Assembly: GCF_020405205.1 (NCBI RefSeq)
Contig: NZ_CP084469.1
Span: forward strand, 2,046,001 to 2,110,000
Direction: 5' to 3'
Length of the DNA: 64,000 nucleotides
From: Natrinema salinisoli
GTDB lineage: Archaea > Halobacteriota > Halobacteria > Halobacteriales > Natrialbaceae
Numbering within the stretch: position 1 is the stretch's first letter; each line of letters opens with the position of its first letter. Below the pieces are notes generated by a model. That model did no database searches. It was not told where the DNA came from and worked only from the letters and a program-made list of their open reading frames with translations. The translations under genes and the position numbers were made by a program. This document shows, in pieces, positions 8,773 to 18,696 of the stretch.

Positions 8773-10419
8773 TCACCGGCGGCCGGTTCGACGACGTACA
8801 ATGGCAGTGAGGAAGACGCTGAGGACGAGGACAACGGCGGCGAACACGGGTTGAAAACGGAACCCGGATCCGTCGGTCCGGTCGGTAGTCGTGTTCGAGT
8901 CGTTGGCCATCGTCGACTCGACGCCGCCGCGAGCCTCGACGAGCGCGTCGGCGGTGGCTTTGGCTTCGACGATACCGTGCCCGTACCGGCTATCGATCGT
9001 CGTACCATCGGTCTCGTCGACTGTGGTGTTACTGTCGGGGACGTAGCCCTCCGGCACACGAGCCGTCTCGGTAAGCGCGAGCTCGATCTCCTCGGGTGTC
9101 GCATCGGGTTCGATGGACAGGAGAAGCGCGACCGTACCAGAGACGTGCGGCGTGGCCATCGAGGTTCCCGGCATCGCCATGTACCCGCCCGGAACGGCGC
9201 TGACGACTGCGACACCGGGTGCGACGACGTCGGGGACGATGTACGATTGCGGTGCGTTCCAGTCGTCCGGTGCCCCGACCCACTCCGGCTGGTCGAGCCG
9301 CTGTCCCCCGGAGAACGAGGGAACGGCCCCGTTTTCGTCGACCGCGCCGACGCTGATCGTCTCGTAGACGTTCCCGGGAGAACCGGAGGTTTCCGGACCC
9401 TCGTTACCGATCGCCCCGACGACGATTGCGCCGCTCTGCTGTGCGTTTCGAACCGGGTCAATGAACGGTGCGAGTGTTCCGGGTGCACCGAGGCTCATGC
9501 TGATCACGTCGGCATCCTCCTGAACAGCCCACTCCATGCCGGCGACGACTTGGGCGAACGATCCGCTCGTATCGCTCAAGACGAGTCCGTGGAGCAGCTC
9601 CGCTTCGGGCGCGACTCCGATCGCGGTGCCGGTCGTCGCCCCGCCCGCGACCGTCCCGCTGACGTGCGTCCCGTGAGAGCCCGTATCGTGAGGCGTCGAT
9701 CCCGCGACGCGGCCGCCGGTCGCATCGAACTCCGCCCAGCCGCCGGGATAGGTCGGGTCCGACGGATCGTCGGTCGCCAGCTCGATGTCCGGATGGCTCG
9801 CGTCGACGCCAGTGTCGAGCACTGCGACGCGGACGCCTTCACCCTGCGTATCGTAGGCGTCCCAGACGGCGGGCGCGTTCACCTGGGCGAGTCCCCTCGT
9901 CGTTCGGCGGGCGTTTGCTGCCGGAGCGGCTGACCCCGATGCCGTCGCGTTGACGCGGGCCGGCGGTTCGGGAACGGACACTGCGAAGTTCTCGTGGACG
10001 GCCTCGACCGCGCCGAACCGCTCGAAGACATTGTACTCGACGGCGTCCGTATCGACTTCGATCAGGACGGCGTTGGTCAACCAGAACGTCTCCTCGGCCT
10101 GCAATCCCTCTCTCCCCCGTACGTACTCGAGCAGCGAGTCCTGCGTCGAGTCGGCGTGATCCTCGAGTCGGCGCTCCGTCGCGGCCTCGCTCGCCGTCTC
10201 GGGGACGGTCGCTTCCGCGAGCCGAACGACGACCTCGACGGTCGTCCCGTTGGTGGGGAGATCGTCGTCGATGACGATCGAATCGTCAGCGGGTTCGGGA
10301 GCAGCGTCAGTAGAGACGGTCGCTCCGAGTGCGACCGGACTGAAAACGGATGCGACCACCAGACAGGCGACGACGGCGAAGACGGAGAAGAGTACCGTAC
10401 TGGAGCGACCGGTGCCCAT
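8773..10419 (-). CDS. membrane-anchored subtilisin-like serine protease
   Basis: Protein of 548 residues. An N-terminal hydrophobic signal segment (about 8-32) is followed by an inhibitor-like prodomain (about 50-150) and the S8 catalytic domain. The triad is visible as Asp202 (VLDTGVDASHPD), His249 (DTGSHGTHVSGT) and Ser420 (MPGTSMATPHVSG); the oxyanion Asn is in AIGNEG (about 339). A Thr/Asp-rich linker leads to a C-terminal hydrophobic helix (about 524-541) ending in RRRTGRR, so the enzyme should be anchored with its catalytic domain outside. It is an extracellular halolysin relative with a membrane tail instead of a C-terminal PPC domain. The signal type (Sec or Tat) is not clear: the start MGTGRSS has no twin arginine. 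Confidence 0.93.
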   Translation of the reverse strand: MGTGRSSTVLFSVFAVVACLVVASVFSPVALGATVSTDAAPEPADDSIVIDDDLPTNGTTVEVVVRLAEATVPETASEAATERRLEDHADSTQDSLLEYVRGREGLQAEETFWLTNAVLIEVDTDAVEYNVFERFGAVEAVHENFAVSVPEPPARVNATASGSAAPAANARRTTRGLAQVNAPAVWDAYDTQGEGVRVAVLDTGVDASHPDIELATDDPSDPTYPGGWAEFDATGGRVAGSTPHDTGSHGTHVSGTVAGGATTGTAIGVAPEAELLHGLVLSDTSGSFAQVVAGMEWAVQEDADVISMSLGAPGTLAPFIDPVRNAQQSGAIVVGAIGNEGPETSGSPGNVYETISVGAVDENGAVPSFSGGQRLDQPEWVGAPDDWNAPQSYIVPDVVAPGVAVVSAVPGGYMAMPGTSMATPHVSGTVALLLSIEPDATPEEIELALTETARVPEGYVPDSNTTVDETDGTTIDSRYGHGIVEAKATADALVEARGGVESTMANDSNTTTDRTDGSGFRFQPVFAAVVLVLSVFLTAIVRRRTGRR

Positions 10420-10563
10420 GATACCGGTACTGAGGAGTCACCGAACAAAGAGATTCTGGAGTGCGAACCGATCGAGTACCGCTGCTCCGAGACGAGTCGT
10501 GGCTCTAGCGAGGCAGACGTTCGATAAATCTAGACCCGACGTCGGTCAGCAGTCCCGATCGGC

Positions 10564-10854
10564 TCACTGTCCCGCCCAGACCAGCGCATAGATGAACGTA
10601 AACAGGAAGTAAACCAGAAATACCGAGATAGCCGCCTTGAAGTGGAACGTGAAGAGGTCGTACTCTTCGTCGTCGCGTTCGTCCTCGAACGCGTCTCGTT
10701 CGGCCTCCGAACACTCCTCGGCGTGGTCGACGCCGATGTGAAACGTGGCGTATCGCTCGGCTCGGAACGGCCGGCCACAGTACGGACAGGTCGCGCCGGG
10801 CGCTTCGTCCGCGGGCACCTGATACTCTCGCTCGAGCGCTCGTTCAGTCGCCAT
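10564..10854 (-). CDS. small membrane protein with a zinc finger
   Basis: Protein of 96 residues. The N-terminal half carries a C2H2-like finger, CPYCGRPFRAERYATFHIGVDH followed by an acidic stretch, and the C-terminal half is a single hydrophobic helix (about 72-93, VFLVYFLFTFIYALVW). The combination of a cytoplasmic zinc finger and a tail anchor recurs beside cytochrome oxidase genes in haloarchaea (established only as a conserved hypothetical family). A role in oxidase assembly is an inference from its place among the cox genes. Confidence 0.8.
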   Translation of the reverse strand: MATERALEREYQVPADEAPGATCPYCGRPFRAERYATFHIGVDHAEECSEAERDAFEDERDDEEYDLFTFHFKAAISVFLVYFLFTFIYALVWAGQ

Positions 10855-10969
10855 TCGGTCGGTCGTTGTGGCGGCGCGAGGAAGTGTTTGCCGGTTCAGT
10901 ACCTCGCGGGCGGGGCGGAAATCGGTCGTCCGGACCCGTCGGACTGACGAGGACTGGGCGACTGAAGTC

Positions 10970-12397
10970 TCAACCCGGAACGTACGGCGGACTCATCGTC
11001 CCTTGCGAGACGAGATAGAGGCTCACCATCGTGAAAAAGATCATGACGACGATGAGCGGGTACTGACTCCTGATCGCCTGTAGCTTGCCGGGAAACAGAT
11101 CGAAGGAGACGGTGTGTGCGACCCACACCGCGAGGACGTGGCCCAGCAGGATGGCGGCGATCTCGACGTAGCCGAACCAGCCCGGCAAGGCGTATCGAGT
11201 CGGATTCGGCGGCGGGTTCAGCGGCATCGCCAGGCTATCGATCAGTGACGGCCATAGCGAGAGTCCGAACCCGAGATAGTGTGCCAGGTGGTAGCCGGCC
11301 GCGATGGCGAGCAGCGGTGCGGCGAGTCTGAGCCCAAGGTACTGCCGCGAGAGGTAGGTCTCGGCTCGCTCGCGGGTGCGATCGATGGCGACCCAGTAGA
11401 CCTTCCAGAACAGGCCGAAGCCGCCGACGAGCAGCCCCAGATAAACGAGCGCTGGCGGCACCCCGATTCCGACCAGCGCTTCGATCGTTCGGACGCCGAT
11501 CGGCGTGACGATGAACCCGCTGTAGGTCAGCTCCCAGACCAGTGCGAGCACGAAGGCCACGAGGGAGTTGTCAGTGACGAGATCGGCCTCGCTCAACCGC
11601 GACCCCGGGAACCGCAGCTCGAACCCGTCTTCGGTCCGCTGAATCGGTGCGACGGCACCGTAGAGCCGGAACCACAGCGAAAGGGGATCACCACGACGGA
11701 ACCAGACCTCGGGCGAATACACGACCGCGCTCGAGATCGTGAACACCGAGTACAGCGCGAGCACTGCCACCAGCGCCCGCGGCGACGAGGTCAGGGGGGC
11801 GATGACCTCGAGCCAGACGAACGTCAACAGCGCGACAACGGCGGGCCAGGAACCGAAGGCCGGCGGGTAGCGTTCGTAGCCGTTCGGCAGCGCCGATGCG
11901 ATCCGCCGCCAGGGGTTGAGCGCCGGCCACGGGTTCCCGACGGTGTACGCCGCGATCGTCAACAACGACCGACCGCCGACGAACGTCAGCAGGACCGTCG
12001 CACTGACCAGTCCGATGTTGGGTCCGAAAACGCCAGCGATGAAGAGCACCGCGAGCCCGAGAACGCCCATTACGCCGAGGAAGAGCGAGCCGGCGGACAG
12101 CAATCGGTCGAGGGGAGTCTCGAGCGCGCGGTCGTGGTAGGAGCCGATCACGTCCCGGTCGGTCACCAGCATCGTCAGCAGCGCCGAGGCTCCGACGGCA
12201 CCGCCGCCCGTCGCGAGATAGAGCCACGTCGGGACGCTCACGTCGGTGCCACCGGTGAGGCCGGCGGCGACGTTACTCGCGGCGACGATGCTCACACTCG
12301 CCCCGAGAACCGCTACTGCGAGGGCCACTACGATACCGGTCCGGCGAGCGAAAGCCGACCGTTCACTCATTGCCGGAGATTCGGACTCGTGATCCAT
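10970..12397 (-). CDS. multi-span membrane protein, cox-associated
   Basis: Protein of 475 residues with about ten to twelve hydrophobic helices spread along the whole length. Polar loops contain His and Tyr clusters (GYHLAHYLGFGLSL, WVAHTVSFDLFPG). No enzyme motif is recognised. It lies between the zinc-finger membrane protein and the divergently read subunit IV-like gene, so it probably works with the terminal oxidase, for example in assembly, copper handling or as an accessory subunit. This is inferred from position. The ATG at 12370 (MSERSAF) is an alternative start. Confidence 0.75.
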   Translation of the reverse strand: MDHESESPAMSERSAFARRTGIVVALAVAVLGASVSIVAASNVAAGLTGGTDVSVPTWLYLATGGGAVGASALLTMLVTDRDVIGSYHDRALETPLDRLLSAGSLFLGVMGVLGLAVLFIAGVFGPNIGLVSATVLLTFVGGRSLLTIAAYTVGNPWPALNPWRRIASALPNGYERYPPAFGSWPAVVALLTFVWLEVIAPLTSSPRALVAVLALYSVFTISSAVVYSPEVWFRRGDPLSLWFRLYGAVAPIQRTEDGFELRFPGSRLSEADLVTDNSLVAFVLALVWELTYSGFIVTPIGVRTIEALVGIGVPPALVYLGLLVGGFGLFWKVYWVAIDRTRERAETYLSRQYLGLRLAAPLLAIAAGYHLAHYLGFGLSLWPSLIDSLAMPLNPPPNPTRYALPGWFGYVEIAAILLGHVLAVWVAHTVSFDLFPGKLQAIRSQYPLIVVMIFFTMVSLYLVSQGTMSPPYVPG

Positions 12398-12447
12398 CTA
12401 CGTGTCGCTTCGACGGCACCCTGTCGCGGAACGATCGCATGAGGAAG

Positions 12448-12456
12448 GTATAAGTA
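12448..12456 (+). promoter_or_regulatory. TATA-like box of the subunit IV gene
   Basis: GTATAAGTA lies about 28 bases before the ATG at 12480, which fits a leaderless transcript. It also supports this ATG over the in-frame start at 12402, which would place the box inside the coding region. Confidence 0.5.
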
Positions 12457-12479
12457 TCCGTCACCCACATTCCCCACTA

Positions 12480-12746
12480 ATGGCGAGCATTCGGACCTAC
12501 GCCCTCATTTACGTGGCACTGATGGTGCTAGCGACGGGGAAGTTCGTCTTCTTCCACTTCCCGGAAATTTTCAGCTACCAGCTGGCAGTCGGCGGGACGA
12601 TGATTCTCGCGGCGATCAAGGTATCCCTGATCGCTGGCTACTTCCAGCACCTGAAAGACGAGCCCCGGTCGATCACCTACCTGATGCTCACCGCGGCGTT
12701 CATGGTGTTCCTGCTCACCCTCGCAGCAGGATACTCGATCCAGTAA
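12480..12746 (+). CDS. cytochrome c oxidase subunit IV family protein
   Basis: Protein of 88 residues with three hydrophobic helices (about 5-24, 33-50 and 62-86). The segment AIKVSLIAGYFQHLKDEP is characteristic of the prokaryotic COX4 (CyoD/CtaF-like) family, a small subunit that stabilises the subunit I/III core. The start is set by the TATA-like box at 12448. It stands apart from coxB and the fused coxAC but in the same region, so together the three could form the oxidase, with the fusion gene supplying subunits I and III. Confidence 0.88.
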   Translation: MASIRTYALIYVALMVLATGKFVFFHFPEIFSYQLAVGGTMILAAIKVSLIAGYFQHLKDEPRSITYLMLTAAFMVFLLTLAAGYSIQ

Positions 12747-13369
12747 GCCGTTCTGCCGTTTTCCGATTTCGCACGGAGGTCGATCCGTTTCTCCGCTGTT
12801 TTCCTCGATGTTCCGCAGGCCAATAGGAGTTCGAGCAGCCCCCACCGTGGGGTTCGTACTCCCTGTGTCCGTCCTCGAACACGATTGTCGGTGGCCGTTC
12901 GGTGTTCAGTACGATGCTGTGGATCCGTGCCGCCATAGCACGTTGCCGATCCTTCCGTGAGCCTCGAGAGCGTCGAAGAGTAGCGTTGACAGCGATCGGT
13001 CCGGCCTCGACCGTCATCTCTCCCACCGGTTTCGGGGTGCGTCACGAGCGGACACACCTAGCCGTCACTGGAAAAGGGGAGTATCCAAACGAACACGCAC
13101 GGACCGGCGGGACGCGATCCGGAAGCGGCGGATCGATGGAGAACCGACAGTCCGAGTGTGGCGATCGTGTGGTTGCCAGCACGACTTGCGATCGGAGTAA
13201 CGAATTCCCGGACCGAATCATCGCGACGACTGGTCGAGGACGCCGAGAACCGCGGCTGGTCGACGATTGGTCGGGCGCGTCGCTGACGGATGAGTACGCA
13301 CCGTCGGAAAACAGCAAGAAACGGGAGTGGTCGATGGAGTCGAAGAACGGGAAGCGATAGCGACCGTCG
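12747..13369. other. intergenic region between the cox region and secY
   Basis: About 620 bases with no gene that can be supported. Open frames on both strands (for example a minus-strand frame at 12715-13026 and a plus-strand frame at 12902-13360) are Arg/Ser/Gly-rich and lack a recognisable fold. The region may hold a decayed gene. Confidence 0.45.
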
Positions 13370-14833
13370 CTATTCCTTGCCGAACATATCGCGCATCATC
13401 GGATGCATCTCCATCATCTGCTCCTCGGCGATCTCCTCGTAGAGCTTGTACGTGATGGAGACGGCCAGCAGCAGGCCGGTTCCGCTCACACCGCCGATGG
13501 TACCGAGCATGTTGGCCCAGACGGCCAGCAGGCCGACCAGCGCGCCGCCGATGACGGTCACTTGCGGGATGTACCGTTCCATGACCTTCTCGATGACGCC
13601 GACGTTCTGTCGGAAGCCGGGAATCTGCATCCCGGAGTTCTGGATCTGCTTCGCCGTCGATTCCGGACCCATGTCCGTCGTCTCGACCCAGAAGATGGCG
13701 AAGATCGCACCGCCGATCACCATGAAGGTGAGGTCGATACTGATCCGGATCAACACCTGCCACCACTCCTGGGACACGCTCGCCGTCCACCACATCCAAT
13801 CCTGGGGTGAGTAAATCGGAGCCACGTAGTAGAAGAACCCGCTACTGGGCTGGCCCTGACTCGTGTAGGTACCGAGCCAGCCGGGCATGCTGGCCCACTG
13901 GCTGTTCAGGATCTGCCCCAGGAACTGGACGTTCGCCTGCACTGCGCGAACGAGGATCATCGGCAGGACGCTCGCGTAGATGAGCTTCACGGGGAAGCGA
14001 CCGCGAGCACCCTTGACCCTGGCGTGGCTCAACGGAATCTCCACGCGGACCGATTCCGCATAGACGACGATCCCGAAGATCAGGATCGTCGTCAGCAGGG
14101 CGATGACGTGACCCTCACCGATCAGGAGCGTCTGGAGACCGGCACCCGAGGCGATCGACCCGACGTCGACCTGTCCCGTCAGGATGCGGTACCAGTCGAA
14201 GAAGAACCCGCCCTGAGCGGGCTGGATGAACCCGGTCACCAGTCGCTGGCTCACGCCAGCGATGATGAACAGGCCGATCCCGCTACCGACGCCCCACTTG
14301 CTGACGACCTCGTCCATGTAGAGGATGAGGATTCCGCCGATGAACACCTGAACGAACATCAGGCTCTGGATCTGCGTCTGTCCGAGGGTGAATCCCCCGA
14401 GCTGTAGCGACTGCTGGGCTGGCAGGAAGCCGCCGGCGAACACCATCGGGAGCCCGGTCAGTATCGTCATCAGGACGACCAGCAGCTTCTGGAGGCCCTG
14501 ATAGAGGACCTGGTCCCGCGGATCGTCCGTGTCGAGTCCGAGCAGGTTCGCACCGCCAAGCAGTTGCAAGACGATGCTCGCGGTGACGATCGGTCCGATA
14601 CCGACCTGCAAGATGGACCCCTGAGAGCCGGCGAGGATCGCACGGAACTGACCGAAGAGGTCGTTTGCCTGGCCGGCCTCGACGCCGAACAGACTGATGT
14701 TCGTCAGGAAGAAATACAACATGAGGATACCGGCCGTCCACATTAGCTTGCGCTTGAAGGGCACGTGCCCCTCCGGACGGCGCACTGCTGGCATCCGCGT
14801 TAGGACCGGTTCAGCGGCTTCCTTCCATCCCAT
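13370..14833 (-). CDS. secY: protein translocase subunit SecY
   Basis: Protein of 487 residues, the channel subunit of the Sec translocon in the cytoplasmic membrane. About ten hydrophobic helices are visible; the N-terminus MGWKEAAEPVLTRMPAVRRPEGHVPFKRK and the large luminal insertions match haloarchaeal SecY. It is the last gene of the ribosomal operon and begins 3 bases after uL15, so export capacity is made together with ribosomes. Confidence 0.98.
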   Translation of the reverse strand: MGWKEAAEPVLTRMPAVRRPEGHVPFKRKLMWTAGILMLYFFLTNISLFGVEAGQANDLFGQFRAILAGSQGSILQVGIGPIVTASIVLQLLGGANLLGLDTDDPRDQVLYQGLQKLLVVLMTILTGLPMVFAGGFLPAQQSLQLGGFTLGQTQIQSLMFVQVFIGGILILYMDEVVSKWGVGSGIGLFIIAGVSQRLVTGFIQPAQGGFFFDWYRILTGQVDVGSIASGAGLQTLLIGEGHVIALLTTILIFGIVVYAESVRVEIPLSHARVKGARGRFPVKLIYASVLPMILVRAVQANVQFLGQILNSQWASMPGWLGTYTSQGQPSSGFFYYVAPIYSPQDWMWWTASVSQEWWQVLIRISIDLTFMVIGGAIFAIFWVETTDMGPESTAKQIQNSGMQIPGFRQNVGVIEKVMERYIPQVTVIGGALVGLLAVWANMLGTIGGVSGTGLLLAVSITYKLYEEIAEEQMMEMHPMMRDMFGKE

Positions 14834-14836
14834 ATG

Positions 14837-15325
14837 TTATTCCTCGTTCTGTTCGGGTTCGGCGTCAGCCTCGTCGTCTTCCTGACCTCGCTCCGAGACG
14901 ACTGCCTCGCCGCCGGCAGCCTCGAGCTTCTCCTCGGCCGCATCCGAGAAGGCGTCCGCCGTGATCTCGAGCGTGTTCCGGACCTGACCGGAGCCGAGAA
15001 CTTTGACGACGTCGACTTCGTGTCCGTCCTCGACGACGTCGCGTGCGTCGAGTCGGTAGCCGTCGTCGGTCTCCTCGGCGAGGTCCTCAGCGACGTAGAG
15101 GATCGCGTCCTCGTCGAGCTTCTGGACGTCGATCTCCGCGACATCCTCTCGGATGTCGTGGGGTCGCTTGAAGCCGTGTTTGCCCTTCGGTTCGTAGTTG
15201 TGGAACTCGTGTTTGCTGCGCCCCGCACGGCCGCGGCCACCACGGTGGCCCGCACCGCGGCGGTTCTTGTGGGAACCGCCGCTGTGGGTTCGCGATCCGC
15301 GCTGGCGTCGTTTTTTACTCGTCAT
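14837..15325 (-). CDS. rpl15: 50S ribosomal protein uL15
   Basis: Protein of 162 residues, close to the haloarchaeal norm (about 165). The very basic, Gly-rich N-terminus (GSRTHSGGSHKNRRGAGHRGG) binds 23S rRNA and a very acidic C-terminal tail follows, as in other halophiles. Starts 2 bases after uL30 and ends 3 bases before secY. Confidence 0.97.
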   Translation of the reverse strand: MTSKKRRQRGSRTHSGGSHKNRRGAGHRGGRGRAGRSKHEFHNYEPKGKHGFKRPHDIREDVAEIDVQKLDEDAILYVAEDLAEETDDGYRLDARDVVEDGHEVDVVKVLGSGQVRNTLEITADAFSDAAEEKLEAAGGEAVVSERGQEDDEADAEPEQNEE

Positions 15326-15327
15326 GA

Positions 15328-15795
15328 TTATCGCATCGATTCTAGGAGGTCGTTAATCTCCCCTGTTGTATGCTTTCCGAGTTGGCCGCCCTCGACGGTC
15401 GGCTTTTTGATACCGTCGTGACCCCCCCGCGGTGGGTGGAGTCGAAGCGTCGGTGACAGTCCCTCGTCACGAAGCGTGGTCTCCTCCGACAGGAGCGCCT
15501 CGGCGAGCCCGCCGAAGTCGTCGTACTCCGTGTTGTCCGCGAGCCACTCCTCGTCGACGTCCGACTGGTCGCCCTCGAGGGGCTCCGCTCGCTTCGCGAG
15601 CAGGGTCTCGAGCACGTCGGCATCGGGCTCTCCGACGGCAACGTAGTCGTTGACCTTCGCGATCATCCCTTCGTACGCGTCCGTCTCGGGGACGAGCGTA
15701 CAGTGGTTGACGTTGTGGATGTTGAGCATCGACAGGGTGTCCTGCACGTCTTCCTGTCGATTCACTTCGCCGCGAATTTGAACGATCGCCTTCAT
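15328..15795 (-). CDS. rpl30: 50S ribosomal protein uL30
   Basis: Protein of 155 residues, long archaeal form with a C-terminal extension containing LHPPRGGHDGIKKPTVEGGQ. The N-terminus [21 protein letters not shown] is the ferredoxin-like L30 core. The ATG at 15795 overlaps the uS5 stop by one base (TGATG); a GTG three bases earlier is possible but less likely. Confidence 0.97.
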   Translation of the reverse strand: MKAIVQIRGEVNRQEDVQDTLSMLNIHNVNHCTLVPETDAYEGMIAKVNDYVAVGEPDADVLETLLAKRAEPLEGDQSDVDEEWLADNTEYDDFGGLAEALLSEETTLRDEGLSPTLRLHPPRGGHDGIKKPTVEGGQLGKHTTGEINDLLESMR

Positions 15796-16445
15796 CACTC
15801 GCTCACCTCAGCTCGCTCTCGGTCTGGCCGTCGTCGCGGATGGCGCGACTGGGAGGCGTTCTCGAGTGCGTTGTACGTCGCCTTCGCGAGGTTGACCGTC
15901 GTTCGAGTGTTGCCGTGACTCTTCGTCCAGGCGTTCTCGATGCCGGCCAGCTCGAGGACGTGACGGACGGTGTCGCTGGCGGCCAGCCCCAGCCCTTCGG
16001 GGGCGGGGATGAGCTCGACCTCGACGGAGCCGGCCTTGCCGGTGGTCCGTCGGGTCAGCGAGTGTGGCCGGTCCGAGCGGTCCTCCCAGGAGCCCGAGCC
16101 GCGGGGCACCTGGATCATGTTCAGCTTCGCGATACCGATCGCCTTCTGGATGGCAGAGCCGACCTGGTCGTCTCGGCCTTCCGCGTAGCCGATGAACCCG
16201 TCGCGATTGCCGACCGCGACGACACAGCGGAACTTCACGCGTCGTCCGGAGTCGGTCATCCGCTGAACCATATTGATGTCCAGCACTTCGTCTTCCAGTC
16301 CGGGGAGGAGCTGGTCGACGAGTTCGGGTTCCTTCAGCGGGAGGCCAGAGTTGAGGGCAGCTTCCATCGTCTCGATGTCGCCCTCCTGGACCTTCCGGCC
16401 GAGACGGGTAACGGGTTCCCATCCGCTATCGTTGTAGTTGCTCAT
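15795..16445 (-). CDS. rps5: 30S ribosomal protein uS5
   Basis: Protein of 216 residues. The double-stranded RNA-binding part ([22 protein letters not shown]) and the archaeal C-terminal domain ([25 protein letters not shown]) are both present. It overlaps uL18 by 4 bases (ATGA type) and uL30 by one base. Confidence 0.98.
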   Translation of the reverse strand: MSNYNDSGWEPVTRLGRKVQEGDIETMEAALNSGLPLKEPELVDQLLPGLEDEVLDINMVQRMTDSGRRVKFRCVVAVGNRDGFIGYAEGRDDQVGSAIQKAIGIAKLNMIQVPRGSGSWEDRSDRPHSLTRRTTGKAGSVEVELIPAPEGLGLAASDTVRHVLELAGIENAWTKSHGNTRTTVNLAKATYNALENASQSRHPRRRPDRERAEVSE

Positions 16446-16990
16446 TCGAGAATCGCCTCTCGTACGTCGTCGAAGTGTTCGGGAAGGTCAGTCGCGTCGA
16501 AGTCACCGCTGTAGAGCGGCTCCTCGAGCTGTTCGGCGTACTCGGCGATGTGCTCGCCGCGAGTTCGCGACCAGTCTGCCAGCACGCTGTCGTTGTGCGG
16601 GATCTCGAGGCCGGCGTCGATCGCGCCCTCCTGTACCGCGAACACCTTGTTGCCGGGCGTGGCCGTGTTGAGACCGATGTCGAGGACCGCTTCCTCGAGA
16701 CCCGCCTCGACGGCTCGCTGGCCGGCCAGCAGGCCGGTCAGGTACGCCGCGGAAATGTTGCTCGTGGGTGCGTCCCAGCCGTACTCCGCCAGATCGCTCG
16801 AGTGTGCGCTCGCGAGCGTCTCGTCTCCCTGAGGTCCGGGAGTAACCAGCTGCGCCGTGGTGTGCTTGTTGCTCTTTCGAGCGACGAGGCGGGGCTTACC
16901 CGACTTCAGCAGGCGCAACCTCTGGTGGTAGTCCGTCCGGACCTCACGGCGACGCCGCATCGGCACTTTGTATCGTGGTCCTGTCGCCAT
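16442..16990 (-). CDS. rpl18: 50S ribosomal protein uL18
   Basis: Protein of 182 residues. The N-terminus [23 protein letters not shown] and [18 protein letters not shown] are typical of archaeal L18, which binds 5S rRNA. Long archaeal form with an acidic tail. Its start codon overlaps the eL19 stop by one base. Confidence 0.98.
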   Translation of the reverse strand: MATGPRYKVPMRRRREVRTDYHQRLRLLKSGKPRLVARKSNKHTTAQLVTPGPQGDETLASAHSSDLAEYGWDAPTSNISAAYLTGLLAGQRAVEAGLEEAVLDIGLNTATPGNKVFAVQEGAIDAGLEIPHNDSVLADWSRTRGEHIAEYAEQLEEPLYSGDFDATDLPEHFDDVREAILE

Positions 16991-17439
16991 TATTGGTCAC
17001 CGTAGGTTTCGTCGATGTAGTTCAGCAGGTACCGAACGCTGCGGAACTCCCCGCCGCCGGCCTTCTTGTAGAGCTGGCGGTACTGCGTGGGCGTTAGCTC
17101 GCCCTTGTCGCGGAGTTCGCGGAGCTTCCGGCGCTGTGCGCGAATCTTGTTCTGCCATTCGTCTTTCTCGTTCTGGCGTGCGCCCTTCTTGCCGCGGCGC
17201 TTGCCCTGCCCGTTCTGGTGGCCGTAGGAGCGCTTCGCGTTGCGCTCGCGAGCACGGCCTCGGGAGTTGCCCGAGGGGTCGTCGGCCTGAATGCGACCCT
17301 CGTCGACGAGTTCGCGGATCTCGTCGCGTGTGATCGCTTCGGCGATGTCCCCCTGAGCCTCCGGATCGAACCAGACGCGGTTCTTTCCGACGTCCATGAC
17401 GTCGGCGGCGAGTCGCTTCTGTGCGCTCAGATCAGTCAT
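16990..17439 (-). CDS. rpl19e: 50S ribosomal protein eL19
   Basis: Protein of 149 residues, same length as other haloarchaeal eL19. It contains the archaeal/eukaryotic signature [19 protein letters not shown], the basic [17 protein letters not shown] segment and a long C-terminal helix. The start overlaps eL32 by 8 bases. Confidence 0.98.
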   Translation of the reverse strand: MTDLSAQKRLAADVMDVGKNRVWFDPEAQGDIAEAITRDEIRELVDEGRIQADDPSGNSRGRARERNAKRSYGHQNGQGKRRGKKGARQNEKDEWQNKIRAQRRKLRELRDKGELTPTQYRQLYKKAGGGEFRSVRYLLNYIDETYGDQ

Positions 17440-18157
17440 TTGATTCCACCTCGACTTCCTCGTAGGTCGGATTCAGGACGCGAACGCCCTGCTCCTCTGC
17501 GAGCTCTTCGATACGCTCTCGCTTGCGCGCACCGACGGCGGAGGCGATCCGAACCGCCTCCGTGTCACCGTCGACGCCCTCGAGGTCGTCCGTGTTCTCG
17601 ACGTAGACCTCTTCGAAGCCGCTCGGGTGTTTGCCCCGGACTTCTTTCGGCGTGCGGTAGCCGGCCTGGACTTTCGGGCCCTTGCCCTTGACGCCGCGGC
17701 GCTGCTTGGACAGCTGGCCGCGGGGTCGACGCCAGGATTCCGGCGTCCGCTTTTTCTTGTGGTAGTCCTGTCGGTTGAACTGCGGTTTCCCTTCGCTCCG
17801 CCGACGGTTGAGGAGTCGTTCCTCCTTGTCGGAGAGGTCGGGCGTCTTCTCGGTCAGCCCGCGGGGCTGCAGTTCGGTCTCGACGTCTTCGTCGGGCTCT
17901 GCTTCCTCCTCGACGCCTTCGTCTTCGATCTCGGCCTCGGTCTCCTCGGTGACCTCGAGGTCACCGACGTCGGCCTTGATACGGGCGGCGAGTGCGTTCC
18001 CGACGCCCTCGGCTTCGGCGAGGTCGCCCTGATCGGCTTCCTTGACGTCCTGGATGGACTCGAAGCCGGCGTCACGGAGCGCGTCTGCCTTGCTCGCGCC
18101 GACGCCGCTGATGTCTTCGAGATCCTGTGGTTCGTCGTTGGATTGGTCGTCTGCCAT
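17432..18157 (-). CDS. rpl32e: 50S ribosomal protein eL32 with N-terminal helix-hairpin-helix domain
   Basis: Protein of 241 residues. The C-terminal 130 residues are the eL32 core ([21 protein letters not shown]). The N-terminal part (about 8-60) carries helix-hairpin-helix repeats ([29 protein letters not shown]) joined by an acidic linker (about 65-100). Other haloarchaea have the same extended form. It begins 3 bases after uL6. Confidence 0.97.
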   Translation of the reverse strand: MADDQSNDEPQDLEDISGVGASKADALRDAGFESIQDVKEADQGDLAEAEGVGNALAARIKADVGDLEVTEETEAEIEDEGVEEEAEPDEDVETELQPRGLTEKTPDLSDKEERLLNRRRSEGKPQFNRQDYHKKKRTPESWRRPRGQLSKQRRGVKGKGPKVQAGYRTPKEVRGKHPSGFEEVYVENTDDLEGVDGDTEAVRIASAVGARKRERIEELAEEQGVRVLNPTYEEVEVESND

Positions 18158-18160
18158 CTA

Positions 18161-18694
18161 TCAGGCACCTCCTTTGGCGGGTTTGGCGGTGATGTAGACC
18201 CCGTCCTGGAAGACGCGGGTGTCCTTGCCGCTGACCTTCGTCAGCTGCTCGATGTCGGCCGCCGTCTGTCCGACGTCCTCCTTGCTGGGGCCGGACAGGA
18301 CGAGCTGCTCGTCGTCGACGGTCACGTCGGTTTCACCGTGGATAGTCGTTCGTCGCGGTGCCTTTTCGCCGAGGAAGTTCTCGATGACGACCTCGTCGCC
18401 CTCCACGCGGACCTGCATCGGGAAGTGAGAGTAGAAGACTTCCATCTCGTACTCCCAACCCTCGGTCACGCCGTGGATGGCGTTGGTGATGTGGCTCTCG
18501 AAGGTGCCGACGGTCGAATTCGTCTTCGCGTCCTCGGCACCGCTCTCGATTACCACCTGGTCGTCGTCGGTCTCGACGGTCACGTCGGGGTACCAGAGGC
18601 GGCGCGTAACGCTGCCTTCCGGGCCCTCGACGGTGACGTCGAAACGGTCGACCTCGACGGATACGTTCTCGGGGATTTCCAGTTCGACTCGCAT
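18161..18694 (-). CDS. rpl6: 50S ribosomal protein uL6
   Basis: Protein of 177 residues with two related L6 domains; MRVELEIPENVSVEVDRFDV marks the true N-terminus, although the open frame runs further upstream into uS8. Located near the sarcin-ricin loop of the large subunit. Begins 2 bases after the uS8 stop. Confidence 0.98.
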   Translation of the reverse strand: MRVELEIPENVSVEVDRFDVTVEGPEGSVTRRLWYPDVTVETDDDQVVIESGAEDAKTNSTVGTFESHITNAIHGVTEGWEYEMEVFYSHFPMQVRVEGDEVVIENFLGEKAPRRTTIHGETDVTVDDEQLVLSGPSKEDVGQTAADIEQLTKVSGKDTRVFQDGVYITAKPAKGGA

Positions 18695-18696
18695 GA

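Noticed and set aside
12715-13026. Minus-strand open frame of 103 codons between the subunit IV gene and secY
   Set aside because: A central part looks slightly protein-like (EDGHREYEPHGGGCSNSYW), but both ends are Arg/Ser-rich noise, there is no promoter or family match, and its end overlaps the subunit IV gene.
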